The notes under the pieces are model-generated. The model had not been told where the DNA came from. It saw only the letters and a program-made list of their open reading frames with translations, and did not search any database. Both the position numbers and the translations under genes were made by a program. Below are positions 15,406 to 24,950 of a stretch of 64,000 bases of DNA, piece by piece (within the stretch, counting starts at the first letter, position 1; the number at the start of each line of letters is the position of its first letter). The stretch covers positions 558,001 through 622,000 of the forward strand of contig NZ_JAFEVL010000048.1 in assembly GCF_016901135.1 (NCBI RefSeq), given 5' to 3'. The stretch is from Martinezella lusitana (GTDB lineage Bacteria > Pseudomonadota > Alphaproteobacteria > Rhizobiales > Rhizobiaceae).

Positions 15406-16737
15406 CTATTCGGCCGCTTCTTCCGTCATCTTGAAGTCGGAATAGACCTGATTGCGGCCGTTATGCTTGGCCATGTAGAGAAACTGGTCGGCGGCATTGA
15501 GATAGTTGTCGAAGGATTCGTAGCCGGCGATCTCAGCGACGCCGATCGATACGGTAACGGATAGTTCCTCATCATCCGCGTTGACCTTCAAGCCGGCGAG
15601 ATCGATACGCACCTCGTCGCAAAGCATGGTCGCCGCGCGTGAATCCATTTCATTGAACAGAATGGCGAATTCCTCGCCGCCAAGGCGGGACAAAAGGCTA
15701 GTGGTGCCTTCGAACAGCGCGTGGAGCCGACGAGCGACAGCCTTCAGCACGAGATCGCCGATTTCGTGACCGTAAGTGTCGTTTAGCTTCTTGAAGTGGT
15801 CGATATCGAGAATGGCAACGGAACTCGGGCACTGCCGGCGCAGGCATTCATTCACCAGCCGCGGGGCGTGATCGTAAAAGTACCGCCTATTGTAAAGGCC
15901 TGTCAGATAGTCGCTCGCAGCCGCCGCCCGCAATTGCTTGAGCTGCGTCAGCGTCTCGACATTCAAAGCAATGCGACATTGCAGCTCTTCCGGAACGAAA
16001 GGGCGATAGATGAAGTCGCTGGCGCCGGCCTTGAGGAAGCTTGCCGACAACAAGCGGTCGTTTGAGGAAGAGATGCCGATGATCCGCATCCTATCGGATC
16101 CATAGCGATGGCGGATGCGGCGCGTCAGTTCATGGCCGTTCATGTCGGGCATGTTGTAATCGGTGATGACAACTTCGATATCGTCAAACTCTTCGAGCGC
16201 CGCTAGAGCCTCGACGCCTGTGCTGGCTTCGGTAACCCTGAATTGTTGTGCCTGCAGAAGGTCTATGAGCATCTGCCTGGCCGATGGCAGATCATCGACA
16301 ACCAGTACGCGTGTCGTCCGATTGGTGATGGCGCGCCGAACGGCCGCGACGAGATTGTCGAGAGCGAACTCGCTGTCCTTCAAGACATAGTCGACGACAC
16401 TGCGCTCCATGATGCGATTGCGCGTCGCCGTATCGAAAGATGCCGTAAAAACAATGCTCGGTATCTGATGTTTGACAGCGACGTCCAGCGCCTCGCCATA
16501 GGCAGCGTCGGGCAGGTTGAGATCAATCACCGCCATGGTGAAGCCCCGGTCGCCGTCCGCCAGCGCCTCGTTCAGCATTTTCAGCGAGGAACAATGCGTG
16601 ACGGCAAGACCGAGCTCGGTTTCAAATCGATGCGACAGCACGGCGGAAAACATGCGCGAATCCTCGACCAGAAGTATCTTCTGGCTGCCATTGCGATAGC
16701 TGTTGCCATCGCTGAGGACTCCCACATGCAGTACCAT
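15406..16737 (-). CDS. PleD-like response regulator diguanylate cyclase (REC-REC-GGDEF)
   Basis: A 443-residue cytoplasmic regulator. It has two receiver domains (about 20-140, with phosphoacceptor D72, and about 150-270, with TDYNMPD) and a GGDEF domain with an intact GGEEF active site (SRLGGEEFAIL, about 365-375). It should make c-di-GMP when phosphorylated. The RxxD inhibitory site usually found just before GGEEF is absent, so product feedback may be lost. The next gene upstream (same strand) is a paralogue that keeps only the two receivers. No histidine kinase is nearby. Confidence 0.88.
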   Translation of the reverse strand: MVLHVGVLSDGNSYRNGSQKILLVEDSRMFSAVLSHRFETELGLAVTHCSSLKMLNEALADGDRGFTMAVIDLNLPDAAYGEALDVAVKHQIPSIVFTASFDTATRNRIMERSVVDYVLKDSEFALDNLVAAVRRAITNRTTRVLVVDDLPSARQMLIDLLQAQQFRVTEASTGVEALAALEEFDDIEVVITDYNMPDMNGHELTRRIRHRYGSDRMRIIGISSSNDRLLSASFLKAGASDFIYRPFVPEELQCRIALNVETLTQLKQLRAAAASDYLTGLYNRRYFYDHAPRLVNECLRRQCPSSVAILDIDHFKKLNDTYGHEIGDLVLKAVARRLHALFEGTTSLLSRLGGEEFAILFNEMDSRAATMLCDEVRIDLAGLKVNADDEELSVTVSIGVAEIAGYESFDNYLNAADQFLYMAKHNGRNQVYSDFKMTEEAAE

Positions 16738-16925
16738 TTCCCTTCAATTCCTCCCATGCCATTCGGCACATGAAATATTCAGTCAATCGCGCATCTACCA
16801 AAACCGCCTTTACACTCATCCTGAACAGGATTCGTGAAAAATTGGAACCTCAGATTGCAGACATTTGCATAAAAATGAATTTTCCTCACATTACGTCGAC
16901 GCCGCCACGCCGGCCTTGTGGTATT

Positions 16926-17756
16926 TCATGCTGTTTCGCTGACACGCCGTGCCGATTGGATCTGAAGTAGCGTGTCGAGATTCTGGTTTACGCGGCAGTA
17001 AAACTCCTCGTCGATGAACGGCCGCAGAATGAAATCATTGCCGCCAGCCTTGAGGAAGCGTGCCGAAAGAAGCCGATTGGTTGATGATGAGACGCCGATG
17101 ATGCGCAACTGGTGCGAACCGGTCGCCGCGCGAATACGCCGCGTCAGCTCGAAGCCATCCATGTCGGGCATGTTGTAATCCGTGACCATCAGGCCGATGT
17201 CACGATTGGCCTTCAGGATCTCCAACGCCTTCACGCCGCCTTCCGCGATACTGACGCGAAAATTGTAGCGTTTCAGCCGGCTGGACAACAGGGCTCGCGC
17301 CGTTGGACTATCATCGACGATCAGAACATGATGGCGCTGGTTGGTGAGAAAGCGGCAGATCGATTCGGCGAGCAAATCGACGGCAAAGACATTGTCCTTG
17401 AGGATATAGTCGACGACATTCTTGGCGATCAGCTCGTCGCGCATACCTTCGAGAAAGGTGCCGGTGAAAGCGATCGTCGGAATGGAGAGATCGAGCAGAT
17501 AAGCCAGGGCCTCGCCCTTCTCGGCTCCCGGTAGGTTCATGTTTGAAATCGCCAACTGGATCGGCTCCGACGACTTGTCGTAAGCAAGCTGCAATTCCTC
17601 GAAATTGCGGCAGATTTCGACGTCGATGTCCAGAAGCTCTCTCAGCCTGGCGCGGATCATCGAAGTAAAGAGATTGGAATCCTCAACAAGAAGAATACGT
17701 GATCCAGCAAGCGACGCGCCGGAATATTGCATCCCCGAAACACCCAGAAATGACAT
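16926..17756 (-). CDS. Dual-receiver response regulator without output domain; first receiver is degenerate
   Basis: A 276-residue protein aligned end to end with the two receivers of the neighbouring PleD-like cyclase. Receiver 2 keeps VTDYNMPDMDG. In receiver 1 the phosphoacceptor position, D72 in the neighbour, is N72 (AISNMNLP), although the acidic pair VEDS and the late Lys (ILKDN) remain. Receiver 1 therefore cannot be phosphorylated in the normal way. With no output domain, it probably acts by protein contact, perhaps dimerising with or titrating the cyclase or sharing its kinase. It likely arose by tandem duplication and loss of GGDEF. Confidence 0.85.
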   Translation of the reverse strand: MSFLGVSGMQYSGASLAGSRILLVEDSNLFTSMIRARLRELLDIDVEICRNFEELQLAYDKSSEPIQLAISNMNLPGAEKGEALAYLLDLSIPTIAFTGTFLEGMRDELIAKNVVDYILKDNVFAVDLLAESICRFLTNQRHHVLIVDDSPTARALLSSRLKRYNFRVSIAEGGVKALEILKANRDIGLMVTDYNMPDMDGFELTRRIRAATGSHQLRIIGVSSSTNRLLSARFLKAGGNDFILRPFIDEEFYCRVNQNLDTLLQIQSARRVSETA

Positions 17757-18049
17757 AATAAAAACCTGCTTTTGAAATTGGCCCCTCTGTGATTGTTTCT
17801 AGAACAAAGCTTTTGAATATTTGTTAAGTCGACTGGTTTCCCAGAAATGAAGGAAACGGACGGATATCGACGAGCATTTAGCCGGACCGATAGGCGATAT
17901 CCCAGTTTTCAAAAACTGGAATTGCAGCGTCATAAGCTTTGAAGTCTTTGACCGAGGCGGGTCTCTACTGCACTGAACGAGGGGCAAGCGAGTTGGGCCG
18001 CTTCGCATGGCGGCCGGCAAAGCGAACCCGCCGGCCCCAACCCATCCCC

Positions 18050-20665
18050 TTACTCAGCCGCCGTCTGGCCGCGGCGGCGGGCGGCGCTCTTTGCCTCCGG
18101 TACCTGCTCCTCGCGCTGAGAAACGACAGGTTCTGCAACATCCTCGCGTTCCACTTCAGGCCCATCCGCGGAATCGGTCAACTTGCTGCCGGCGGCATCC
18201 ATCTGCCGGCTTCGCTTGCCATCGCGAACGATGTGCAATTCCTGGTGCGGATAGGGAATGGAGATTCCCTCCTCGCGAAAACGCCTCAGGATCTCGATGC
18301 GCAAAGCGTTGCGGATATCCATGCCGTCGGAAAGATCCGAAAGATAGAACCGCATCTCGAAATCAAGCGAGGACGGGCCGAAGCGCAGGAACTCCACATG
18401 CGGCTCCGGATTTCTCAACACCTTCGGGACACCGCGCACCAAGTCCAGCAGGATTTCCATCACCTTCTGCGGATCAGACTCGAAGCTGACGGATACCGGA
18501 ATTTCCGAGCGCGCCAACCGGTTGCGGTGCGTCCAGTTGCCGACCGAGGCATTGATGAGCTCCGAATTCGGCACGATGATCGACTGCTTACGGAAGGTCT
18601 CGATCTCGGTAGCGCGCACCGAGATGCGCTTGACGATGCCTTCGGATGTGCCCGACACGATCCAGTCGCCGACCTTGAAAGGCCGCTCGACCAGGAGGAT
18701 CAGGCCGGAGACGAAATTCGACACGATGTTCTGCAGGCCGAAACCGATGCCGACCGAAAGCGCGCTGGCAACGAGCGCCAGGCTGGACAGATCGATGCCC
18801 GCGGCCGAAATGGCGATGATCGCAGCCACGGCGACGCCAAGATAGCCAATACCGGTCCTCACGGAGTTGCGGACACCCAGATCCACCTGACCGCGCGCCA
18901 TGACGTTGCTGTCGAGCCACCGCTGGAACCAGCGCGTGACCAGATAGCCGCCGGCAAACAAGAGGATGCCGGCGCAAATGCCGAGCAGCGATATCGAGAT
19001 GTTGCCGATGCGGATCTCGGTGAACAGCCGATAGGCGATCAGTTCAAGATCCTGAATATGGAACCCCCAGGAGAGCAGGATCAGGGGAATGCCGGTCAAA
19101 AGTGCCACGGCATAGGTCGCAAGTCCGGCGATGAGGCCGCCTTGATCGAGCGCGACATCGCCAAGATTGAGCCGGTTTTCCAGAAGGCGCCCGACGATCG
19201 TCTCGGCGAAGACACCCTGCTTTGATACCGCCTTGCCGAGCTGGAAGCCGAGATACATGGTCGCGATGACGGCGCTTGTCACGATCATCTGCGTTGCCAT
19301 GAAGCGGGCGAGACCGACATAGCCGATGAACGATATGAAGATCACCAATGCGCCGAGAGCGCGAAGGATGATCGCCATGCCGTGCGGCCAGCGCCGGCCG
19401 GGCGCATCGGGATCGCCGTTCTTGGCCAGCATCGGCGAGCCGAACGAGGCTGCAATCAGGATGAGGCCGATCAGCAGGGCGGCAAAGAAGCTTTTCACCA
19501 CGGTTACGACGACGGGCGATCCCATGGACTCGCTGATGCGATCGAAGACATAATCCAGACCGTTGACCACGGCCATGGCCTGAAGGCACCAGGTCAGCGA
19601 GCGCGCGCCCTTGTTCGACAATTTGACGAGACGCCAATGCGGCCTGAACGGCGCAAAGACGGCATTGGTCAGCCGCCCGACGAAATAGACGAGGCCGATA
19701 AAACCGAAGAATGCCCCCAGTATGGGCGCGATATCCGGCCGCAGCACATTGAAGTTCGAGAGGAAGAAGAAGGATGTGACCAGAAACGCAACCAATGACA
19801 GCGTGCGGATCAAAGTCGACCAGAAGGCAACCGACAGGCGGCTGATATAGGGCGGGTTCTCGATAGCCTCGTCCTGCACATAGTAGCGGCGGAACAGCCG
19901 ATAGCCGCCGACGAGGAAGATCAAGGCCGCGCCGATCGACAGGCAGACGGCGGCCAGGAATGAGGCAAACTTGGCCTTCAGGACGAAACCGATCCAGCTC
20001 GTCACCGCGTCACGGAATTCGACGCCCTCGTCGACGAGCGCCGATGCGGCATCCTGGAATGTCCCCGCGGAAACCTCCGTGCGCTTCAGCAATGTCTCGG
20101 TAAACAGCTTGCGCCGCATCTCCATGAGCTGCATCGAAAGCCGATTGGTCTCCGCGGTCAGATTGTCGGCGTCGAGACTTACGGCGCTGATCTGCTTGCG
20201 CTCGGCATTGAGGCGGTCTCGCTCCTGCGTGACGATCGCTGCCTCTGGCGGCTGCCCTTCCTTAGGCGCGGCGCCGAGCTGGGTCAGGCGCGCATCGATC
20301 TCGGCGGAACGGGGTTTCAACCTTCCCGAAATTGCCGCAACAGAGCGGCTGAGAACATCTACCTGGCCGGAAAGTGCCACCAGTGTTTCGTCGTCCGCCC
20401 CGGCCTGCTTGGCACTGTCTTGGATGGAGCCGTAGTCCTTCTTCGCCTTGTTAAGATCGGCAACGGCGGCATCCAGCAAACCATTGGCAAGCTGGGGCGA
20501 CTGGTCGGCTTGCTGGGGCGACTGCTCGGCTGGCTGGGGCGCTTGCGACGGCTGCTGATCCTGCGCAAAGGCATCCCTACCCACCAGCGGAACGGCGGCC
20601 ATGGCAAGGCTCAATCCCAGCAGCAAAAGAGGCAGAAGAAGCAGACGGAATTTCAGCGGGCGCAA
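18050..20665 (-). CDS. Large mechanosensitive channel of the MscS family (DUF3772 type)
   Basis: An 871-residue inner-membrane protein. A signal peptide (about 1-35) leads into a periplasmic domain with Gln/Pro-rich imperfect repeats (QSPQQADQSPQLA) and a DUF3772-like coiled region to about 240. About ten membrane segments follow, then the MscS pore and beta domain (SALSVGIGFGLQNIVSNFVSGLI and VERPFKVGDWI). It would relieve turgor on osmotic downshift. A TTG start with GAGGAG upstream is used. The C-terminal tail (about 830-871) is charged. It is convergent with nothing and ends about 290 bp from the receiver gene. Confidence 0.88.
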   Translation of the reverse strand: MRPLKFRLLLLPLLLLGLSLAMAAVPLVGRDAFAQDQQPSQAPQPAEQSPQQADQSPQLANGLLDAAVADLNKAKKDYGSIQDSAKQAGADDETLVALSGQVDVLSRSVAAISGRLKPRSAEIDARLTQLGAAPKEGQPPEAAIVTQERDRLNAERKQISAVSLDADNLTAETNRLSMQLMEMRRKLFTETLLKRTEVSAGTFQDAASALVDEGVEFRDAVTSWIGFVLKAKFASFLAAVCLSIGAALIFLVGGYRLFRRYYVQDEAIENPPYISRLSVAFWSTLIRTLSLVAFLVTSFFFLSNFNVLRPDIAPILGAFFGFIGLVYFVGRLTNAVFAPFRPHWRLVKLSNKGARSLTWCLQAMAVVNGLDYVFDRISESMGSPVVVTVVKSFFAALLIGLILIAASFGSPMLAKNGDPDAPGRRWPHGMAIILRALGALVIFISFIGYVGLARFMATQMIVTSAVIATMYLGFQLGKAVSKQGVFAETIVGRLLENRLNLGDVALDQGGLIAGLATYAVALLTGIPLILLSWGFHIQDLELIAYRLFTEIRIGNISISLLGICAGILLFAGGYLVTRWFQRWLDSNVMARGQVDLGVRNSVRTGIGYLGVAVAAIIAISAAGIDLSSLALVASALSVGIGFGLQNIVSNFVSGLILLVERPFKVGDWIVSGTSEGIVKRISVRATEIETFRKQSIIVPNSELINASVGNWTHRNRLARSEIPVSVSFESDPQKVMEILLDLVRGVPKVLRNPEPHVEFLRFGPSSLDFEMRFYLSDLSDGMDIRNALRIEILRRFREEGISIPYPHQELHIVRDGKRSRQMDAAGSKLTDSADGPEVEREDVAEPVVSQREEQVPEAKSAARRRGQTAAE

Positions 20666-20918
20666 GCAAAGCTCCTCGTCGCAAATAAAGTCATGGGCGA
20701 CTCGACCAGAATCGCCATGGAGAATGAAGGACGGATTCGTCCTCTACTGTGATTGCAAATTTCATAGTCTCCACGCGTACGCCTTGTAAGACAAAGAAAG
20801 GCGACACAAAGGCATTCCACGCCTTATCCGGCCCGGACAGACCCAAGACCGAAGATCGCCGTCCTGACTTTCTCAAGGCTACACCCAAAGACAGGCCCGG
20901 AGATAGGCCGAAGAATGG

Positions 20919-21003
20919 TATGCGGTGTTTCGATCCCACCTTCCGGATCGCAGGTTGATCGGTGATGTTTCACGCCCACCGAGGGCTTCGACATATGACG
21001 ATT
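20919..21003 (-). repeat. 85-bp imperfect inverted repeat, copy A
   Basis: By hand alignment it is about 82 percent identical, without gaps, to the complement of 22891-22975. Both copies end at the ATGACGATT start of an IS66 tnpA-like frame. It is best explained as IS66 leader sequence, not as an independent element. Confidence 0.7.
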
Positions 21004-21010
21004 ATAGGGT

Positions 21011-21839
21011 TTGCGCATAGCACCGGTGCTCGATCCGGGGCGCGGCAAGACCAAGACGGGTCAGCTCTGGGCGTATGCTCGCGATGACAGGCCATGGCAG
21101 GGCATCGATCCGCCCGGTGTCGCATATGTCTATGCGCCGGATCACAAAGCCGAACGCCCGATGGCGCATCTCGAAGGCTTTATCGGTGTTCTCCAGGTGG
21201 ACGGCTACAGCGGCTATCGCCCGTTGGCTGCCAAGAATACCGTGTCACTGGCTTTCTACTGGTCACATGTCCGTCAGCGCTTTTACGAACTGGCGGCCGC
21301 TGGTCCGGCACCCATTGCCACCGAGGCGCTCAGACGTATCGCCGAACTCTACAAGATCGAAGACGAGATACGTGGCCTTACGCAGGAAGAGCGCTGCGCC
21401 GCTCGTCAGGAAAAGAGCCGTCCGATCACCGATAGCCTCGCTCCTTGGCTACGTGAACAGCTTGGCCTCATCAGCCAGAAGACAAACCTTGCCGAGGCGA
21501 TCCGGTACGCCCTGTCACGCTGGGATGGGTTGATCCGGTTCATCGACGACGGCCGGATCGAGATCGACTCAAACACCGTCGAGCGGTCAATCCGCCCAAT
21601 TGCTCTCAATCGCGAAAATGCACTCTTTGCAGGTTCCGACGCCGGGGCGGGACATTGGGCGACGATCGCCTCGCTGATCGAAACCGCAAAACTCGATGGC
21701 GTCGAACCGCTTGCTTATCTCGCCGACGTCCCCACCAAAATCGTCAATGGACATTCAAACAGCCAGATAGAGGACCTTCTGCCATGGGCCTATGTCGTAC
21801 CGCGCCAGACCAAGGCAGTCGCCTGGGAACGCCGCTTAC
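21011..21839 (+). pseudogene. IS66 transposase TnpC, C-terminal fragment
   Basis: About 270 residues of the DDE transposase, entering at VLDPGRGKTKTGQLWAYARD. QVDGYSGY holds the second catalytic Asp and DSNTVERSIRP the catalytic Glu, but the first Asp and the N-terminal zinc and helix-turn-helix parts are missing. The frame does not stop at the element end: it runs on to 22036 as meaningless sequence antisense to the cyclase gene. It cannot be an active transposase. Confidence 0.8.
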
Positions 21840-21871
21840 GATGCTCCCCACGGGATAGGAGAAACGCGCTC

Positions 21872-22696
21872 TCAGATGCCAACCGGTCCGGCCCACGCGC
21901 ATTCGAACGCAGGTATCGGCATAGAGAACCCCTTCAGTTGCAGTCGTGCGGTTTCCGTAAAGGTAGCGCTGCTGTAATGATTCCGGAACACACTCTCCGA
22001 TACGAGAATCTGATCACTCGAGGCCGCCGAGCATAAGCGGGCAGCTAGCTGAACTGTCGTGCCAAAAAGATCGTTACTGTCCTCGACGGGTTCTCCGCAA
22101 TCAATGCCGATCCGAATGTGTATAGGCTCGGCGTTGCCTCGGTTGTACCGGTGGAACCCCCGATGAATGGCGGTGGCGCAATCAACGGCCTGCGTAGTGG
22201 ACACGAAGGACGCCATTATGCCGTCGCCAGTGTGTTTCACCTCGCTCCCGCTGTACTCCTTCAAGCACCTTCGGACTACGGAATCGTGTGCCCTGACCAG
22301 TTCCGTGCCCATGCGGTCGCCGAGGCGGGCGGTCATTTCCGTCGAGCCCACTATATCCGTGAACATGATCGCTCGGTGGGCGCAGTCTTCATTTTGTGAT
22401 TTCCCCGCAAGAGGTTCGGGATCCTGGATCCGGCCAAGAAAAGCCTCCACGGCGGAAAGAGCTACCTCGACAACCTCGCCCGCTACATGGCCGTGCGCTA
22501 CGCGATGGACGCACTGGGCGGTTTCTTTGTCTGGTGCTTCTATCAGGCAAAACGCAGTGCCGCGCTGATGGTCGAACCAGTAGGTCAGGAACTTCACTCC
22601 ATACTCATCCTGGACTTCGAGATCCTTCCGATGTGCCTCGGCAACGTCTGCGGCGCTATATCCTTTGAGATCATGACGATCCATGAATATGCCCAT
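21872..22696 (-). CDS. DUF4242 domain-adenylate/guanylate cyclase fusion
   Basis: A 274-residue soluble protein. The N-terminal about 75 residues form a DUF4242-like ferredoxin-fold domain (DRHDLKGYSAADVAEAHRKD and an RVAHG end), a family with some nickel-binding members. The C-terminal class III nucleotidyl cyclase domain has FTDIVGST (112-119) for the first metal Asp, then KHTGDGIMASF, and RIGIDCGEPVE. It would make cAMP or cGMP in response to whatever the small domain senses. GGGGAAG lies just before the ATG. The gene is boxed in by two IS66 remnants, which suggests transfer or rearrangement. Confidence 0.8.
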   Translation of the reverse strand: MGIFMDRHDLKGYSAADVAEAHRKDLEVQDEYGVKFLTYWFDHQRGTAFCLIEAPDKETAQCVHRVAHGHVAGEVVEVALSAVEAFLGRIQDPEPLAGKSQNEDCAHRAIMFTDIVGSTEMTARLGDRMGTELVRAHDSVVRRCLKEYSGSEVKHTGDGIMASFVSTTQAVDCATAIHRGFHRYNRGNAEPIHIRIGIDCGEPVEDSNDLFGTTVQLAARLCSAASSDQILVSESVFRNHYSSATFTETARLQLKGFSMPIPAFECAWAGPVGI

Positions 22697-22784
22697 CGTC
22701 TTCCCCTTCCCCGGTCTCCAAGAAGTGTATGCCCGATCGGAATTTTGGGCAATCGATCGATTCCCTTTCGGTTTGAGTGAATTG

Positions 22785-22975
22785 TGCTCGCCTTCTCTTC
22801 GTTGCTCCGGTCGCGATGACGTCCCGTTCCTGTGAAGACCTCGAACCGCAGCACGGGCTCCTCTTCCTTTGTTTCAAGCGTAAGCTCCGAAATCGTCATA
22901 TGTCCAAGCCCCCGGTAGGCCTGGAACATCAACGATCAGAACGTGATCCGGTAGGTGGGGTCAGAACACCGCATA
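22785..22975 (-). mobile_element. IS66-family remnant with the tnpA 5' portion
   Basis: On the minus strand a leader (22975-22891) is followed by a TnpA-like start: MTISELTLETKEEEPVLRFE, then VFTGTGRHRDRSNEEKA. This matches the conserved N-terminus of IS66 TnpA, but similarity stops about 22785 and the rest of the element is absent. Orientation is opposite to the remnant at 20919-21839. The two remnants frame the cyclase gene as an inverted pair about 2.06 kb across. Confidence 0.65.
22891..22975 (+). repeat. 85-bp imperfect inverted repeat, copy B
   Basis: Partner of 20919-21003, about 15 mismatches in 85 positions. Both copies include AATCGTCATATGTC at one end and ACACCGCATA at the other. 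It is read here as the IS66 leader immediately before tnpA. Confidence 0.7.
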
Positions 22976-23151
22976 GGAAGAATGCAGCCGGCAATGGGGA
23001 TGGCCCTGCTCCTACCTTTCCGGAGAATGAGGATGAAGGCTGCGACGCCGACCACAGTTGCGATCATGCCGATCAGCGTGTCCTAAGACAGCGACATTTA
23101 TTCCGGGAGGACGAAGCGGCCGATCTGTTGGCGAAAAGTCTGAAAAGTCGG

Positions 23152-24567
23152 CTAGACCGCCTTGCATTGCGGATGGAAGCGCTCCGCCATAGTCTCCGCG
23201 GCCGCATAAGCCTGCGTGACGATTTCAGGCACGAGATCGATGTCCGGAAGGCTACCGAGCCCTAGCGGCCCAATCGCAAAAAGTCCGTCCGTCGTCCGTC
23301 CATCGACGGCAAGCGCGCCCGTTGCTTCAACGGCAAGGCCGAGGCCAAGTTCGTCCGGCACGGCAAGGCCGGCATCGACCAGTTTCCGCAGCAGCGGCGC
23401 ATCGAGATCGGGCGCCTGGCACCGACAGTCGATCACCTCATCCGCATAGAGCTGTTCGACCTCCTGCTGTCCGGCGGGCCGCAGTGTCAATCCGGTCGGC
23501 GTCCGGCGGATAAAGTGACCTCGTCGCAGCAAGGTGTTGCCTTCTGCCAGTTCCTGTTTCAGGCGAACATGCAATGCCTCGGGCAATCGATTGCGGTGGC
23601 TGTCATAGAGCGCCCGCAGATGGCGATTGAACCGCTGCTTCTGACCGGCAGGCAACGCTCGCCAGAGCGACCGCGCATGCTTGCGCAGGCCGTTCATGAC
23701 GGATTGCCAGCTCTGGCCGTTCGCCTCCGCATCTTCGCAAGCCTTGCGGATGAAACGAATGATTTCGCTCAGCTGATTGGGCATCCTGTCGGCGGGGAAG
23801 ACGGGCTCGGCATTGTTGCGCGTATGGCTCTGGGGCAGGAAACCCCGCCTGGAAACGATGGTGATCTGACCCGCATAGCCGCTGTCGCGCATCTGCAGCA
23901 ACCTGTCGACGACGCGCAAGCCGCTGCCGAGCAGCACCGTATGCGGCCGCGACACCAGGCGGCGAGCACGGACTGCCGTTGGGATATTCACGGGTTCACC
24001 GCTTTGCGATTCCTGGTCGGCAATGCCATAGCCAGTCGCCAGCACGACCATATCGAACGGTGCGTTGGCGGCGCCCTCGCTTTCCACCAGAAAGCAGCTG
24101 CCGCGCAGGCGGCGAAGGCCTGTGACCGCCTCGCCGCTGACCTGAACCGTCACGTCTCGCCGCGACGCAAAGGCTTCGGAAAAGCGCTGATAGACATAAT
24201 CGCTGAAAATGCTCTTCGGAACGAAGATCTGCTGAAAACCCGGTATGGCGGCCGAGACGGCGCTGCGGAAGGGCGCATTGCCGCACAGCCATTCATTGAA
24301 GTCGTCAGGATCTCCGGCAGAAACGGAAAGGTCGCGAACGCGGCTGTTGAGGATTTCGCTGCTGTGCCCGGACGCCAGAGCCTGCCCGCCGCTGACGCTG
24401 GAATTCGGATCGAAAAGCTGCAGGTGGAAAGGGGTGCGCACCGTCTTCATCAGGGCGATCGCGATCATCATGCCCGAGAAGCCGCGGCCGATAACGGCGA
24501 TACGGGGCATCGCGTAAGCCTGGGCCGCCGCATTTGCCTTGGCGGAAAAAAATCCCTGAACCGTCAT
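23152..24567 (-). CDS. FAD/NAD(P)-binding protein (PF13454 type)
   Basis: A 471-residue flavoprotein of the large HcpA-like FAD/NAD(P)-binding family. A dinucleotide fold sits near the start (IAVIGRGFSGMMIAIAL, about 23-39) and a second nucleotide motif in the middle (TVLLGSGLRVVDRLLQM). MVVLATGYG is a typical late FAD element. AGGAG precedes the ATG. The reaction is unknown; relatives often neighbour sulfonate or sulfur-starvation genes and are proposed to act as flavin reductases or monooxygenases. A paralogue lies at 27663-29144, and the SfnB-type gene lies between them. Confidence 0.75.
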   Translation of the reverse strand: MTVQGFFSAKANAAAQAYAMPRIAVIGRGFSGMMIAIALMKTVRTPFHLQLFDPNSSVSGGQALASGHSSEILNSRVRDLSVSAGDPDDFNEWLCGNAPFRSAVSAAIPGFQQIFVPKSIFSDYVYQRFSEAFASRRDVTVQVSGEAVTGLRRLRGSCFLVESEGAANAPFDMVVLATGYGIADQESQSGEPVNIPTAVRARRLVSRPHTVLLGSGLRVVDRLLQMRDSGYAGQITIVSRRGFLPQSHTRNNAEPVFPADRMPNQLSEIIRFIRKACEDAEANGQSWQSVMNGLRKHARSLWRALPAGQKQRFNRHLRALYDSHRNRLPEALHVRLKQELAEGNTLLRRGHFIRRTPTGLTLRPAGQQEVEQLYADEVIDCRCQAPDLDAPLLRKLVDAGLAVPDELGLGLAVEATGALAVDGRTTDGLFAIGPLGLGSLPDIDLVPEIVTQAYAAAETMAERFHPQCKAV

Positions 24568-24950
24568 ATCAACTCCTGGGGCGAGAGGTGGTCGATCATG
24601 CCTTTCTCGGGCTTGCTCACTTTACGGCCTGCGAAACACAAAACTCTGATTTATGATGTTTGGCGGCCAGAGCGCTGCGGCTCATGGAACGCATGAAAGC
24701 CGCATTGGTTCTCAAAATTCAGCACATCGTCTTCAATCAGGAATACCATTCCCTCACGAAGCAAGATGCGACAGGCAGGCTCGAACCCGGATTCAAGAAC
24801 CGGACACCTGCAACTGGCTACGCACACGGCTGCCCGTCAAAATAGTCAGGCAACGGAATTGTTCCCATTGTCTACTCATTTAGTCGTATATGAAAGCGTG
24901 AAAATGCGCCGTTAGCAAGCGCTTTCTTGCCGACCGAGCCCGCAAACGGA
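24568..24950. other. Intergenic stretch with no convincing gene
   Basis: 383 bp between the flavoprotein start and the 3' end of the broken hydrolase. A 61-codon plus-strand frame is present but lacks a ribosome site and family resemblance. A small inverted repeat, GCAAG-N6-CTTGC (about 24917-24932), may end transcription of the hydrolase. The gap should carry the flavoprotein promoter. Confidence 0.4.

Larger units (their letters stand above)
20919..21839 (+). mobile_element. Internally deleted IS66-family remnant
   Basis: The left 85 bp (20919-21003) match, in inverted orientation, the leader and tnpA start region found again at 22891-22975. The following sequence jumps straight into the C-terminal half of an IS66 TnpC transposase, so tnpA, tnpB and the front of tnpC are deleted. 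The right end reads GGAACGCCGCTTAC, whose complement begins GTAAGCGGCG, the usual IS66 inverted-repeat start. The left terminal repeat could not be identified. Confidence 0.7.

Noticed and set aside
17939..19225. A 428-codon plus-strand frame
   Set aside because: It is antisense to the MscS channel pore domain, which is unmistakable on the other strand.
21840..22036. Readthrough end of the TnpC frame
   Set aside because: It lies beyond the IS66 terminal repeat and antisense to the cyclase gene; it is not part of the transposase family sequence.
24770..24815. A tRNA-like GGTTCGAGCC segment
   Set aside because: A T-loop-like stretch is present on the minus strand but no matching acceptor, D or anticodon stems fold around it.
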